Shown here: positions 6,825-15,079 of the stretch, one piece after another
Numbering within the stretch: position 1 is the stretch's first letter
Layout: every line of letters begins with the position of its first letter
Origin: Granulicatella balaenopterae
Lineage (GTDB): Bacteria > Bacillota > Bacilli > Lactobacillales > Aerococcaceae
Assembly: GCF_900111135.1 (NCBI RefSeq)
Contig: NZ_FOGF01000028.1
Location: 1 to 32,203, forward strand
Direction of reading: 5' to 3'
DNA length: 32,203 bases
Program-made: the position numbers and the translations under genes
Notes under the pieces: generated by a model
Databases searched by the model: none
The model's input: the letters and a program-made list of their open reading frames with translations, nothing else
What the model was told of the DNA's origin: nothing

Positions 6825-8156
6825 TGTGATTATATTTTTTGTTTTAATGTGAAATACCCAAGCTAAAAAGAATGCTCTTATATATAAGTCAACACCAATT
6901 GATAACCAAACACCCCTAATTCCCCATGTGAAATAATGAGTAAATATCAGTACCGTCACAATTCTCACGCCCCACATTCCGACTAAAGTACTATAAAGTG
7001 GTGTTTTGGCATCATTCATTCCTTGTAATGCTCCTGCTAAAATTAAGCTAATTGCTAAAACCGGTTGAATAAAGGCATCAATATGTAACGCTGTGACGAC
7101 ATTTATAATCGCTGCTTGGTCATTCGTAAAGATACTAGCAAAATACGGTGCACCGCAATATAGGATGATACCATTTAAGCCAAGTACCACTACCCCATAT
7201 AGAGAAGAATACTTCCCGATCAGATGAACTTTTTCAAAATTTTGCTCCCCAATTGCCCGTCCGATTAACACTGAACACGCCGTCGCCAAACCATAAGCCG
7301 GCATATAACTAAAGGATTCAATATTCCCAACAATCGAATGGGACGCAAAAACAACGCCCCCTAATGCCACGATAAAGCTAAAATAGACCACTTGACCCAC
7401 ACGCATCGCTAATCGTTCTGCTGTTGCTGGTAAGACTAATTCGAGTAAATCATTAATTGGTTTGATTGTCATAAATTCTTTTGCGCTAAACTGCACAGAT
7501 GTCTGTTGAACTTTAGTAAATAAAGCCACCATCCCAACGACACGCGCCAAGACACTACCAATTGCAGCACCTTTAACACCTAAAGCCGGAACAAACCAAA
7601 AGCCAAAGACTAAGACTAGACTCAAGACCACATTCAATAAATTAATCATCGCATTCACTTTCATTGGTGTTACCGAATCGCCCGTCGCCCGTAAAATACT
7701 AGCTAAAGTAACTGATACAGCTTGTAAGATAATCGCTCCACCAACAATCAATAGATATTGACTAGCTTGTGACAAGACCTTACTATCCACCTGCATCCAA
7801 TGAAAGAACTGACGATGCAATAACAGGGTCACTAATCCTAATGCCACTCCAACGACTAACGTAATTTGCAAGGACTGCACGGCTTTTAATTTGGCTTTTA
7901 CTAAATCACCCTCGCCAAGAGCTTGGGCCACTAAGACCGTTGCACCGACGCCAATTGCTAAAAACATCGCTAGATAGACATTCAAAATCGAACTCGCTAC
8001 TCCAACTGCTGCTACGGCTACTAACCCAATCTTAGCAATAATCAATCCATCAATAAAACTCACTAAAGTCTGCAATACATTTTCAACTGTAGCTGGAATC
8101 GCTAATTGTAAAATATCTTTTTGGACTTGTTTATTATTCTGAAAACTAATCCCCAT
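6822..8156 (-). CDS. MATE family multidrug/Na+ antiporter
   Basis: A 444-residue polytopic membrane protein with about 12 hydrophobic helices in two homologous halves. MATE features include IPATVENVLQTLVSFIDGLI, GVGATVLVAQALGEGD in the first half and CSVLIGRAIGEQNFEKV in the second. Members export cationic drugs or metabolites in exchange for Na+ or H+. ATG 8156 lies 2 bp after the stop of the M42 peptidase gene and has no clear Shine-Dalgarno, so translational coupling to the peptidase is likely. The substrate is unknown. Confidence 0.9.
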   Translation of the reverse strand: MGISFQNNKQVQKDILQLAIPATVENVLQTLVSFIDGLIIAKIGLVAVAAVGVASSILNVYLAMFLAIGVGATVLVAQALGEGDLVKAKLKAVQSLQITLVVGVALGLVTLLLHRQFFHWMQVDSKVLSQASQYLLIVGGAIILQAVSVTLASILRATGDSVTPMKVNAMINLLNVVLSLVLVFGFWFVPALGVKGAAIGSVLARVVGMVALFTKVQQTSVQFSAKEFMTIKPINDLLELVLPATAERLAMRVGQVVYFSFIVALGGVVFASHSIVGNIESFSYMPAYGLATACSVLIGRAIGEQNFEKVHLIGKYSSLYGVVVLGLNGIILYCGAPYFASIFTNDQAAIINVVTALHIDAFIQPVLAISLILAGALQGMNDAKTPLYSTLVGMWGVRIVTVLIFTHYFTWGIRGVWLSIGVDLYIRAFFLAWVFHIKTKNIIT

Positions 8157-8158
8157 TT

Positions 8159-9196
8159 TTATTTGATAATTGCGCTTTGTAAGTACACATCAACCATTTC
8201 GTGAGTTGCTTTGACAGAATCTGTATGCGTACGTTCATATGAATGACTTGATTCAATTCCTGCACCAAGTAGGGCGTGTTTTACTTCAGCACCGGCTGAC
8301 ATGGCTGCTGAAGCATCACTACCATAATATGGGTAGATATCTAATTTGAATGGAATATGATGTTCTTTTGCTAGCGCTACTAAGTGTTGACGCAATTCAT
8401 AATGATATGGACCTGATGCATCTTTCACACAGATTGAGACGGTATATTCATCCGTTTGTTGGTCATCCCCCATTGCTCCCATATCGACCGCTAAATATTC
8501 AACTGCTTCTTCTGGGATACTACTATTCGCACCATGTCCTACTTCTTCACAAGGACTAAAGTAGAAATGCGTTGTATGTGGTAAAGTAATGTTTTCTTCT
8601 TTGTATTTACGTAATAAATCCATTAAAATTGCCGCACTAACTTTATCATCTAAGAAACGACTCTTAATAAAACCTGATTCAGTTACAGTAGTACGAGGAT
8701 CAAATGACACAAAATCACCCACATCAATACCTAATGCACGTGTTTCTTCGGCTGTTGTTACTTTTTCATCCAAACGAATTTCCATATTATCTTGCGTACG
8801 TTCAATTGTTCCCGCATTACGATAAACATGGACACTTGTTTGATGCACTAAGATTGTTCCGCTAATAGTTTTGCCAGTTGAAGCTACATGTACTAAACAG
8901 TTTTCGCCTTCAATCGCATTCCAAGTAAAGCCACCAACTAAAGCCATTTTAATACGGCCGTCTGGTTTAATTGCACGAACCATTGCGCCTAATGTATCAA
9001 CGTGAGCCGTTACGACACGGTGTTTTGTATCATCTTGACCTTTAACTGAGACCATTACGCCACCTTTATTAGTGCGTTTTGTTTCATAGCCAAACTCGCC
9101 AATTGTTGCTTCTAAATAATCCATCGCTTTTGTTGTAAATCCTGTTGGTGATGGAATTGCTGTTAATTCTTTCAAATAATTGATTGTTGTTTGCAT
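8159..9196 (-). CDS. M42 family metallo-aminopeptidase
   Basis: A 345-residue cytosolic peptidase of the glutamyl/deblocking aminopeptidase type (YsdC/FrvX-like), which trims N-terminal residues from peptides as a large oligomer. The metal and catalytic positions are visible: H65 and D67 in TAHVDTLG, D183 in RFLDDKVSAAI, E217/E218 in SPCEEVGHG, D238 in AVDMGAMG, and a late His in SSHSYERTHTDS. GGGAGAGAG precedes ATG 9196. It leads a two-gene unit with the MATE transporter. Confidence 0.9.
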   Translation of the reverse strand: MQTTINYLKELTAIPSPTGFTTKAMDYLEATIGEFGYETKRTNKGGVMVSVKGQDDTKHRVVTAHVDTLGAMVRAIKPDGRIKMALVGGFTWNAIEGENCLVHVASTGKTISGTILVHQTSVHVYRNAGTIERTQDNMEIRLDEKVTTAEETRALGIDVGDFVSFDPRTTVTESGFIKSRFLDDKVSAAILMDLLRKYKEENITLPHTTHFYFSPCEEVGHGANSSIPEEAVEYLAVDMGAMGDDQQTDEYTVSICVKDASGPYHYELRQHLVALAKEHHIPFKLDIYPYYGSDASAAMSAGAEVKHALLGAGIESSHSYERTHTDSVKATHEMVDVYLQSAIIK

Positions 9197-9232
9197 TTTT
9201 ATTCTCTCTCCCTTAAAAAAACATATAAAAAT

Positions 9233-9241
9233 AGTATACCA
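9233..9241 (-). promoter_or_regulatory. Candidate extended -10 promoter of the M42 peptidase-MATE unit
   Basis: On the minus strand TGGTATACT (TGn plus TATACT) lies about 37 bases before ATG 9196, directly after the mgtE terminator. A weak TTGGGT stands 14 bases upstream. Confidence 0.45.
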
Positions 9242-9283
9242 TAAAAAAAGAAACCCAATACACTAACTTGTACTAGATTTCTT
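9242..9283 (-). terminator. Intrinsic terminator of the relQ-nadK-rluA-mgtE operon
   Basis: On the minus strand GAAATCTAGTAC pairs with GTATTGGGTTTC (several G-T wobbles) and is followed by TTTTTTTAT. It begins about 10 bp after the mgtE stop codon. Confidence 0.75.
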
Positions 9284-9289
9284 CATTCG

Positions 9290-10657
9290 TTAATTCATAA
9301 AAGCCTCTAAGAAATGTTTGGCAATCGTAAAATAAATTAATACCGAGGTTAAGTCACTTAAAGTTGAAATAAAGGGACCACTAGCTACCGCTGGATCAAC
9401 ACCAATTTTGTCCATTACTAAAGGAATAAAACTTCCGGCAATTGTTGCCACAGTGATTGCACAAAACATTGCTAAACCAATAATCATCCCTAAAATCCAA
9501 TTATGCTGCCAGATTCCAACGACAATACTAATCGTTAATCCCGTTACTAAACCACTAATTAAGCCTGTTAAAACTTCATGGATTAATAATTTTAGATAGG
9601 AATCTTCTTCTTCATGAGTACCTAACTTACGGACAGCTACCGCTAGAGATTGCGTCCCAGCATTCCCAGCAGTACCAGTAATTAATGTTACAAAAATTGA
9701 TAAAATACTCGCATTTGCAATAATCTCTTCATAACGACTTAATAAAGTTGACGTACTCATTCCTAAGAATAATAAAGTAATTAACCATGGTAGACGTTTA
9801 GAAGCCGAGATTAAAGGATTGGTACTTTGCGAATCAACATTAACCCCCGCCAACCCAGAATAGTCACTTGTTGCTTCTTCATCGATAACATCAATCGCAT
9901 CATCGACAGTAATAATCCCTAATAAGACCTCATCTTCATCAACAACTGGTAAGGCTAAGAAGTCATAATCTCGAATAATTTGTGCGACTTCTGCTTGATC
10001 ATCATATACATGTACCTTCACTAAACGTTCTTGCATAATGTCTTTTACTAGTGTGCGGTCAGGTTGCAAGATTAAATCTCTTAAAGTAATCACCCCTTGC
10101 AAGCGATTTTCTTCATCAACCACATACACATAATAGACAGTCTCTGCTTCTTCAGCCATTTGTTTTACCATCATCATTGCATCCCCAACTGTTTGAAGTT
10201 CATGAATTGCTACTATTTCAGTGGTCATCAATGCACCTGCTGTTGAATCTTCATAATTTAATAATTCCATTAATTCAGTTGATGTTTTTCGTGGCATTAA
10301 TTTTAAATATTTTTTTGCTTCATCTTCTTTAATTTCTTGTAGGACGTCAACAGCATTATCGGCATACATCGCAGCAAACATTTTTGCAGCGTATCGCTCA
10401 TTCATTTCAAGTAAATATTTTTCTACATCTTCAACATCCTCTTCAATCAATTCAAAGACGGTCGCCATATCCATTGGTGATAAGAAATGGTATACAACTT
10501 GTCTTTCTTCCGGTGTTAATTCCAAGTATAATTGCGCTTGATCATAAGTGTGGTTATTTAGAAAAATTTCTAAAAATTGCTCACGATCATCTGTTGCAAT
10601 CGTATGTTGGATTTGTTCTAAAATTTCATCAAATTCATAATTTGTATTATCTGCCAT
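9290..10657 (-). CDS. mgtE: MgtE magnesium transporter
   Basis: This 455-residue Mg2+ channel has all family parts. The acidic MgtE_N superhelical domain (about 20-130) is rich in Asp/Glu. Two CBS domains follow (about 135-260), including IIRDYDFLALPVVDEDEVLL. The membrane part has five helices (about 285-455), with TLITGTAGNAGTQSLAVAVR and the pore segment DPAVASGPFISTLSDLTSVL. In this family the cytosolic domains sense Mg2+ and close the pore when it is abundant. AAGGATG precedes the ATG, 14 bp after the stop of the pseudouridine synthase gene. The 14-bp gap leaves no room for an M-box riboswitch here. Confidence 0.95.
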   Translation of the reverse strand: MADNTNYEFDEILEQIQHTIATDDREQFLEIFLNNHTYDQAQLYLELTPEERQVVYHFLSPMDMATVFELIEEDVEDVEKYLLEMNERYAAKMFAAMYADNAVDVLQEIKEDEAKKYLKLMPRKTSTELMELLNYEDSTAGALMTTEIVAIHELQTVGDAMMMVKQMAEEAETVYYVYVVDEENRLQGVITLRDLILQPDRTLVKDIMQERLVKVHVYDDQAEVAQIIRDYDFLALPVVDEDEVLLGIITVDDAIDVIDEEATSDYSGLAGVNVDSQSTNPLISASKRLPWLITLLFLGMSTSTLLSRYEEIIANASILSIFVTLITGTAGNAGTQSLAVAVRKLGTHEEEDSYLKLLIHEVLTGLISGLVTGLTISIVVGIWQHNWILGMIIGLAMFCAITVATIAGSFIPLVMDKIGVDPAVASGPFISTLSDLTSVLIYFTIAKHFLEAFMN

Positions 10658-10671
10658 CTCTTCACATCCTT

Positions 10672-11565
10672 TTATTTTTTATTTTGTTGGATAAAAGCTT
10701 GCATATCTTCTGGTAAAGGTGCTTCAATCACAACTTTTTTATTGGTTACAGGATGGGTAAAGGCTAGTTTACGACAGTGTAAAGCTTGTCTTGCTAGTGG
10801 CTCAATTACTGGACCACCATATAAATCATCCCCAATTAATGGTGCTTTCATATAAGAAAAATGAACTCTAATCTGATGAGTACGTCCGGTATGCAAACGA
10901 ATATCCACTACTTGGCTATCCATTAATTCCTGTTCTAACCAATATTCTGTTAGAGCTTTCTTTCCAGAGTCATGAACACATCTTGTAATAATTGAATCCT
11001 CTGATCTAGCAATTGGCGCATTAATCTCACCATGATCTGTTAATAGCATTGATTTTTTAGTAATGGCCACATAAGTCTTTTGCAAATCGCCACTATGCAA
11101 ATGATGATCCATCCAAGCGTGTGAAATACGCAATTTAGCAAATAACATCACACCCGTTGTATCCTTATCCAAACGTGTCACAATATGCGTAATACAATCC
11201 TCATACCCTTGTGACATATAATAACCTTTCACACGATTAGCCATTGAAAGGTCTGGATTTTGCTTAGAAGGAATTGAAACTACTCCAGCTGGTTTATTAA
11301 CCACTAAATAAAAATCATCCTCATAAACAACATCGATTGGTATATAGCTTGGTATAGTTGTTTCATGCTCGCCTTCTGGTGGAATCACAATTGTTACAAT
11401 ATCACCATAATAAACATAATCAATTGCAATCACAAATTGCCCATTACAAAAGATTTTTCCATCACGCTTAATTTGCGCTAATAACCCTTTTGAAATTCCT
11501 TTATCTCTTAAAAAGGTACGTACCATTACTGGTGTTTCCCCTGCATAACTCCATGTTACATTCAC
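10672..11565 (-). CDS. RluA-family 23S rRNA pseudouridine synthase (RluD/YjbO-like)
   Basis: This 297-residue enzyme converts uridine to pseudouridine in RNA. An S4-like start (about 15-60) precedes the catalytic domain, which holds THIVTRLDKDTTGVMLFAK with nucleophile D133 and the RluA signatures LHTGRTHQIRVHFSY and KPAGVVSIPS. The start is GTG (11565) with GAGG about 8 bases upstream. It lies between nadK and mgtE with gaps of 20 and 14 bp, in one operon. The exact target uridine is not known. The position next to nadK matches B. subtilis yjbO. Confidence 0.92.
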   Translation of the reverse strand: MNVTWSYAGETPVMVRTFLRDKGISKGLLAQIKRDGKIFCNGQFVIAIDYVYYGDIVTIVIPPEGEHETTIPSYIPIDVVYEDDFYLVVNKPAGVVSIPSKQNPDLSMANRVKGYYMSQGYEDCITHIVTRLDKDTTGVMLFAKLRISHAWMDHHLHSGDLQKTYVAITKKSMLLTDHGEINAPIARSEDSIITRCVHDSGKKALTEYWLEQELMDSQVVDIRLHTGRTHQIRVHFSYMKAPLIGDDLYGGPVIEPLARQALHCRKLAFTHPVTNKKVVIEAPLPEDMQAFIQQNKK

Positions 11566-11585
11566 ATACTTTTCCTCATTTTCTT

Positions 11586-12395
11586 CTAATTACTTTTTTG
11601 AGATTCACCAATAAATGATTGTTCCACTCTTTGCCAAAATGGTGTATGGCGTGATGGCATAAAGGAAATTCGCTTATCCCCCATTGTACACTCCACTTCA
11701 ATGACATCATTAGCTTCATAAGTCAAATGGTCAATTGAAAAAGTCATACCACTATCGGCAATTGGTTTTAACAGTAATTTATCTGTTTTAGCAAAAATAA
11801 TTGGTGAGCTTAATGTTCTAAATAAGACATTATTAATAGAAGCCATCTCCGTTAATTGCATCACTTCTGTACTTGGATGAACCACTGCCCCACCTAATGA
11901 CTTATTAATTCCTGTTGAGCCAGTTGGTGTTGCAATACATAAACCATCCCCACGAAATGTCTCAAAATGTTGATTATTAATAAATACCTCACATAATAAG
12001 GTCCCGTTTGCTTTTTTTAAGGTTGATTCATTTAAAGCGTGATGGCGATAGATAGTACCATCCTTCTCAGTTACTTTAACATCTAATAACGGATAACTAA
12101 CGCGTTCACCTTGGTCATTTTTTAAGACTGTTATTAATTCTTCCACTTCAAACTCTTGCCAATCGGTATAAAAACCTAAATGTCCGGTATGAATGCTAGC
12201 AAATCGCACAGTATCTAATAAGTTTTCATAACGGTGCAAAGCATTTAAAAGCGTACCATCTCCACCAATTGTAATCACAACATCTGGATTTTCATCATCT
12301 CGTGTAAATAATGCATCATGACAGCATAACGAATTAAATAAATTAGCTATCTCCATATTTTGTTTTGTTTCTTGATAAACTAATGCAACCTTCAC
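11586..12395 (-). CDS. nadK: NAD kinase
   Basis: This 269-residue enzyme phosphorylates NAD to NADP, the sole de novo NADP source. It shows the GGDGTLL motif (44-50), the NE motif in HALNEST, and the glycine-rich TPTGSTGINKSLGGAVVHP with its typical substrate-binding Asp/His neighbourhood. The start is GTG at 12395, preceded by AAAGGGGTGA. It follows relQ by 15 bp. Pairing of relQ and nadK is widespread in Firmicutes and links alarmone synthesis to NADP supply. Confidence 0.95.
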   Translation of the reverse strand: MKVALVYQETKQNMEIANLFNSLCCHDALFTRDDENPDVVITIGGDGTLLNALHRYENLLDTVRFASIHTGHLGFYTDWQEFEVEELITVLKNDQGERVSYPLLDVKVTEKDGTIYRHHALNESTLKKANGTLLCEVFINNQHFETFRGDGLCIATPTGSTGINKSLGGAVVHPSTEVMQLTEMASINNVLFRTLSSPIIFAKTDKLLLKPIADSGMTFSIDHLTYEANDVIEVECTMGDKRISFMPSRHTPFWQRVEQSFIGESQKSN

Positions 12396-12410
12396 TCAAT
12401 CACCCCTTTA

Positions 12411-13085
12411 TTAATAACGATCTTCGTATGTCCGACTATTCAAAAATACCTTATTTTTTGAAAACATAAATTGAGCTTCTTGAATTTCTTCTCTAATCTG
12501 AGACATTTCCTCATCCAATAAGAAGGCTGCTTCTGCTGCTCGTTCAAGCCGCTCATGAATTTCTTCAGGATATTCTCCTTTATACTTATAATTTAATGAG
12601 TGTTCAATTGTTGCCCAAAAATTCATTGCTAGTGTACGAATTTGAATTTCAACCAAAATCTTTTGTTCACCCTCAATTCTTTGGACTGGATATTCTATCA
12701 CCACATGATATGAGCGATAACCACTTTTCTTTTTATTATGAATATAATCACGCTCAATTAAAATATTAAAATCCTTTCGTTGGTGCAACAAACGAACAAC
12801 CTCATAAATATCCTCAACAAATTGGCACATAACACGTAAACCAGCCACGTCTTGTACCCCTTCTAAGAATTCCTCTTCCGGGATATTTCTTACTTCCATT
12901 TTCTCTAAAATACTTTCCGGCGTTTTTACACGTCCAGTAATAAATTCTATTGGCGCATGTCGACCTTCTTGACGGTATTGTTTTCTAATACCTTTTAATT
13001 TAATTTTTAATTCTTCAACCGCTTGGTAATACGGGGCTAAAAAAGCATCCCAGTTTTCAACTAGAGTCTGATTAGTCTTTTCCAT
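12411..13085 (-). CDS. relQ: Small alarmone synthetase RelQ (GTP pyrophosphokinase, YjbM type)
   Basis: A 224-residue single-domain synthetase that transfers pyrophosphate from ATP to GDP/GTP to make (p)ppGpp, with no hydrolase domain. Family features are ARVKTPESI-like TGRVKTPESILEKM, VQDVAGLRVMCQF, DYIHNKKKSGYRSYHVVIEY, and EIQIRTLAMNFWATIEHSLNYK. I chose ATG 13085, because AGAAGG lies 8 bases upstream. A GTG at 13094 would add three residues but touches that site. It heads the relQ-nadK-rluA-mgtE operon and is divergent from the CYTH gene. RelQ proteins act in cell-wall and other stress responses and form tetramers. Confidence 0.93.
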   Translation of the reverse strand: MEKTNQTLVENWDAFLAPYYQAVEELKIKLKGIRKQYRQEGRHAPIEFITGRVKTPESILEKMEVRNIPEEEFLEGVQDVAGLRVMCQFVEDIYEVVRLLHQRKDFNILIERDYIHNKKKSGYRSYHVVIEYPVQRIEGEQKILVEIQIRTLAMNFWATIEHSLNYKYKGEYPEEIHERLERAAEAAFLLDEEMSQIREEIQEAQFMFSKNKVFLNSRTYEDRY

Positions 13086-13117
13086 CCAATACACCTTCTC
13101 TCTTTATTTCCTTGTCT

Positions 13118-13126
13118 ATCATACCA
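13118..13126 (-). promoter_or_regulatory. Candidate extended -10 promoter of the relQ operon
   Basis: TGGTATGAT on the minus strand (TGn plus TATGAT), about 33 bases before ATG 13085. No clear -35 is present at 17 bases. Confidence 0.5.
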
Positions 13127-13186
13127 TATTTTATGCTCAACTTTCATAAAATTCCTACTATTTTAGCAAGTTTCACGCAGATTTTA

Positions 13187-13195
13187 TGGTAGAAT
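13187..13195 (+). promoter_or_regulatory. Candidate extended -10 promoter of the CYTH gene
   Basis: TGGTAGAAT on the plus strand (TGn plus TAGAAT), 33 bases before ATG 13229. The -35 region is poor, as for the divergent relQ promoter. Confidence 0.5.
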
Positions 13196-13228
13196 AGATG
13201 TACTAGACAAAAAGGAGATTATTGAGTT

Positions 13229-13807
13229 ATGGCAATTGAAATTGAAAAAGAATTTAAAAATTTATTGACAAAAGAAGAATATACTCACTTATTAGCTAAT
13301 TATGAAAAACAATTAACCCATCATGTTACGCAAATTAATAGTTATTTTGACTTTCAAGATATGCTCAAAAATCATAAATGTGCACTTCGTATCCGTATGA
13401 TTGAAGATTGCGACTATGGTGAAGTAACCTTGAAAATTCCTAAATCACTTGTTGAGGTCATTGAAATTAATGAACGTTTTCTACCTGAACAATTGCAAGT
13501 TTGGATTGACAAAAAAGAACTACCTCTACCAAAAAGTATCCAAGAAGCTCTACAAAAAGAAGGAATTCCATTAACTACCGCCTATATGATTGCGAATTTA
13601 AAAACCATTCGTAAAGAAGGCCATTTAAATGATGATACTTTATTGGTTTTAGATCATAGTTTCTATAATAATACAGAAGATTTCGAATTAGAAATGGAAG
13701 TAAAAGATCTAAGTAATGGCGAAAAACTATTTAAAAAAATTCTAGATGAACACAGTATTATTCCTAGAAAAACCGCAAGTAAAATTAAAAGAGCGCTAAC
13801 TTATTAG
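13229..13807 (+). CDS. CYTH domain protein (YjbK-like)
   Basis: A 192-residue protein of the CYTH (triphosphate tunnel metalloenzyme) superfamily. The signature ExExK is in IEIEKEFKN (E6, E8, K10). Charged strands typical of the tunnel follow: CALRIRMIEDCDYGEVTLKIPK, LLVLDHSFYNN and DFELEMEVKDLSNG. Members hydrolyse inorganic triphosphates or bind triphosphate compounds; for the Firmicute YjbK group the natural substrate is unsettled. Its fixed place beside relQ hints at a nucleotide or polyphosphate link, which is inference. AAGGAG lies upstream of the ATG. Confidence 0.88.
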   Translation: MAIEIEKEFKNLLTKEEYTHLLANYEKQLTHHVTQINSYFDFQDMLKNHKCALRIRMIEDCDYGEVTLKIPKSLVEVIEINERFLPEQLQVWIDKKELPLPKSIQEALQKEGIPLTTAYMIANLKTIRKEGHLNDDTLLVLDHSFYNNTEDFELEMEVKDLSNGEKLFKKILDEHSIIPRKTASKIKRALTY

Positions 13808-13857
13808 GTTTATCAATCTAATAAGTCATATCATTTTTGAAAATCAGGCGTATCTGT

Positions 13858-13863
13858 TACAAT
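13858..13863 (+). promoter_or_regulatory. Candidate promoter of spxH
   Basis: TACAAT preceded by TGT gives an extended -10. TTGAAA (13837-13842) could be a -35, but the spacer is only 15 bases. The ATG follows about 37 bases downstream. Confidence 0.4.
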
Positions 13864-13900
13864 ACATATGTAAAAAATATTTGAGTTAGAAGGTGAAAAA

Positions 13901-14614
13901 ATGTGTGATATATTACAATTTCCACAAGAAAATTGTCTATCTTCTGATCGAATTTTTGACCTATACTTATTCGTAAACCCAATTAGTGAAAATTGCTATC
14001 GTTGCGAAAAAGAAGTTTTAGAATTTATCGACCAAATTCCCAATAAAGTGCATTACCACTTTATTACTTTTCATAATTTCAAGACTGTAACCCATTTTAT
14101 GAAGAAGTATCATTTGGACTATAAAAACTGTGAATTACGTAATGAAATTTATCGTTCAATCTATGACGCTTCTCTTTCATATAAAGCTGCTTGTCTGCAA
14201 GGCAAACGCTTAGGTAACCAATTCTTAATCACTCTACAAAGGTACTTACATGTCGAAAAAGTTCCTTATTCTCAAGAATTAATTGATTCTCTAATTGATG
14301 AAATCGGATTAGATAGAGAGATGTTTTTAGAAGATAAAGAATCAGACTTAGTTAGACTAGATTATGAAAAAGATCAAAAAATCGCATTAGAAATGAATAT
14401 TCAGCATAATCCATCATTAGTTGTGTTTGATACATCCAATCAACATTTTGGTATGTTAATTGATAATTGTATTTCCGCAACTAAATTGCATACCGTATGC
14501 ATGGAACAATCTGAAATCGAAGAAACTTGTTGTAGTAGTAAACAAACCCCTTGCACCAATGCTAATAATTGTTGTAGTGCCATACCGATGACTGTTAATC
14601 ATCCTATGAATTAA
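13901..14614 (+). CDS. spxH: DsbA/thioredoxin-fold ClpXP adaptor, SpxH (YjbH)-like
   Basis: A 237-residue cytosolic protein (no signal peptide) with a DsbA-like fold. The CxxC pair is C32/C35 in NPISENCYRCEKEV, a helical insert is typical of the family, and the late strand NPSLVVFD fits the thioredoxin fold. The family delivers the stress regulator Spx to ClpXP and so keeps it low. Location beside CYTH, relQ, pepF and coiA matches Bacillus yjbH. An odd point is the C-terminal tail with five Cys (CC, C, CC in about 20 residues), a possible metal or thiol sensor. The alternative name is 'DsbA family protein' of unknown role. Confidence 0.75.
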   Translation: MCDILQFPQENCLSSDRIFDLYLFVNPISENCYRCEKEVLEFIDQIPNKVHYHFITFHNFKTVTHFMKKYHLDYKNCELRNEIYRSIYDASLSYKAACLQGKRLGNQFLITLQRYLHVEKVPYSQELIDSLIDEIGLDREMFLEDKESDLVRLDYEKDQKIALEMNIQHNPSLVVFDTSNQHFGMLIDNCISATKLHTVCMEQSEIEETCCSSKQTPCTNANNCCSAIPMTVNHPMN

Positions 14615-14652
14615 TATTTGTGCGAATAAATACATTATCTTATTGCAATTAT

Positions 14653-14724
14653 AAAAAAAGATTAAACAACTACGAAATGCTCCTCATTAAGGACGTTTCT
14701 ACTTAGGTTGCTTAATCTTTTTTT
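14653..14724. terminator. Strong bidirectional terminator after spxH
   Basis: AAAAAAAGATTAA at the left pairs with TTAATCTTTTTTT at the right. Further inner stems are CAAC/GTTG, GAAATG/CGTTTC and TCCT/AGGA. It ends spxH on the plus strand and could also stop minus-strand transcription coming from pepF. Confidence 0.85.
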
Positions 14725-14739
14725 GTTAATAAATAGGAT

Positions 14740-15025
14740 TAGACTGACTGCTCCCATGGGGTTCTGATTATCAAGTGTGGCTTGTAATCATACATCATTT
14801 TCAAACTTTGGAGTTACAAATGTAAATCTCTTTAAATTAGAACTTTCATTACCAAGCAGTAAGGCGACCACATTAGCGGTAAATTTCTGCTTTTCAGCAA
14901 GGAAGCACAATCACTCTCCCTTATTATCATATGCATAGCTTATATATTCATTCCATGCTATTATCAAATCAAAGAGAATCGGCTTTCATCCCACACACAA
15001 GCATGTGGGGTTTCACCATAATTTA
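14740..15025 (+). mobile_element. Probable relic of an IS200/IS605-type right end (TnpB tail/omegaRNA region)
   Basis: This stretch between spxH and pepF has no intact gene. Read on the plus strand it contains AGAATCGGCTTTCATCCC followed by a hairpin (CCCACA with TGTGGG, 14993-15012) and GTTTCAC. From memory this layout resembles right ends of IS605-group elements in Lactobacillales. About 90 bp earlier one frame reads SKEAQSLSL, similar to the KQEAQSL tail often found at the end of TnpB genes. Upstream frames are stopped, so any TnpB is lost apart from its tail. The left end could not be found. This assignment needs a similarity search. Confidence 0.5.
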
Positions 15026-15079
15026 TAACTTCCAATCCCATTTATAATAGTTATATGAATAGAGTTATTTGCTTTTAGA
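15026..15079. other. Short AT-rich gap after pepF
   Basis: TATAACT and AGTTATA form a possible loose stem downstream of pepF, without a T-tract. No clear terminator for pepF is seen before the relic; the strong hairpin at 14653-14724 may serve. Confidence 0.3.

Noticed and set aside
10658-10671. M-box (Mg2+) riboswitch before mgtE
   Set aside because: The gap to the upstream gene is only 14 bp.
10384-10716. Plus-strand ORF of 110 codons opposite mgtE
   Set aside because: Antisense shadow; the mgtE frame has full conserved domains.
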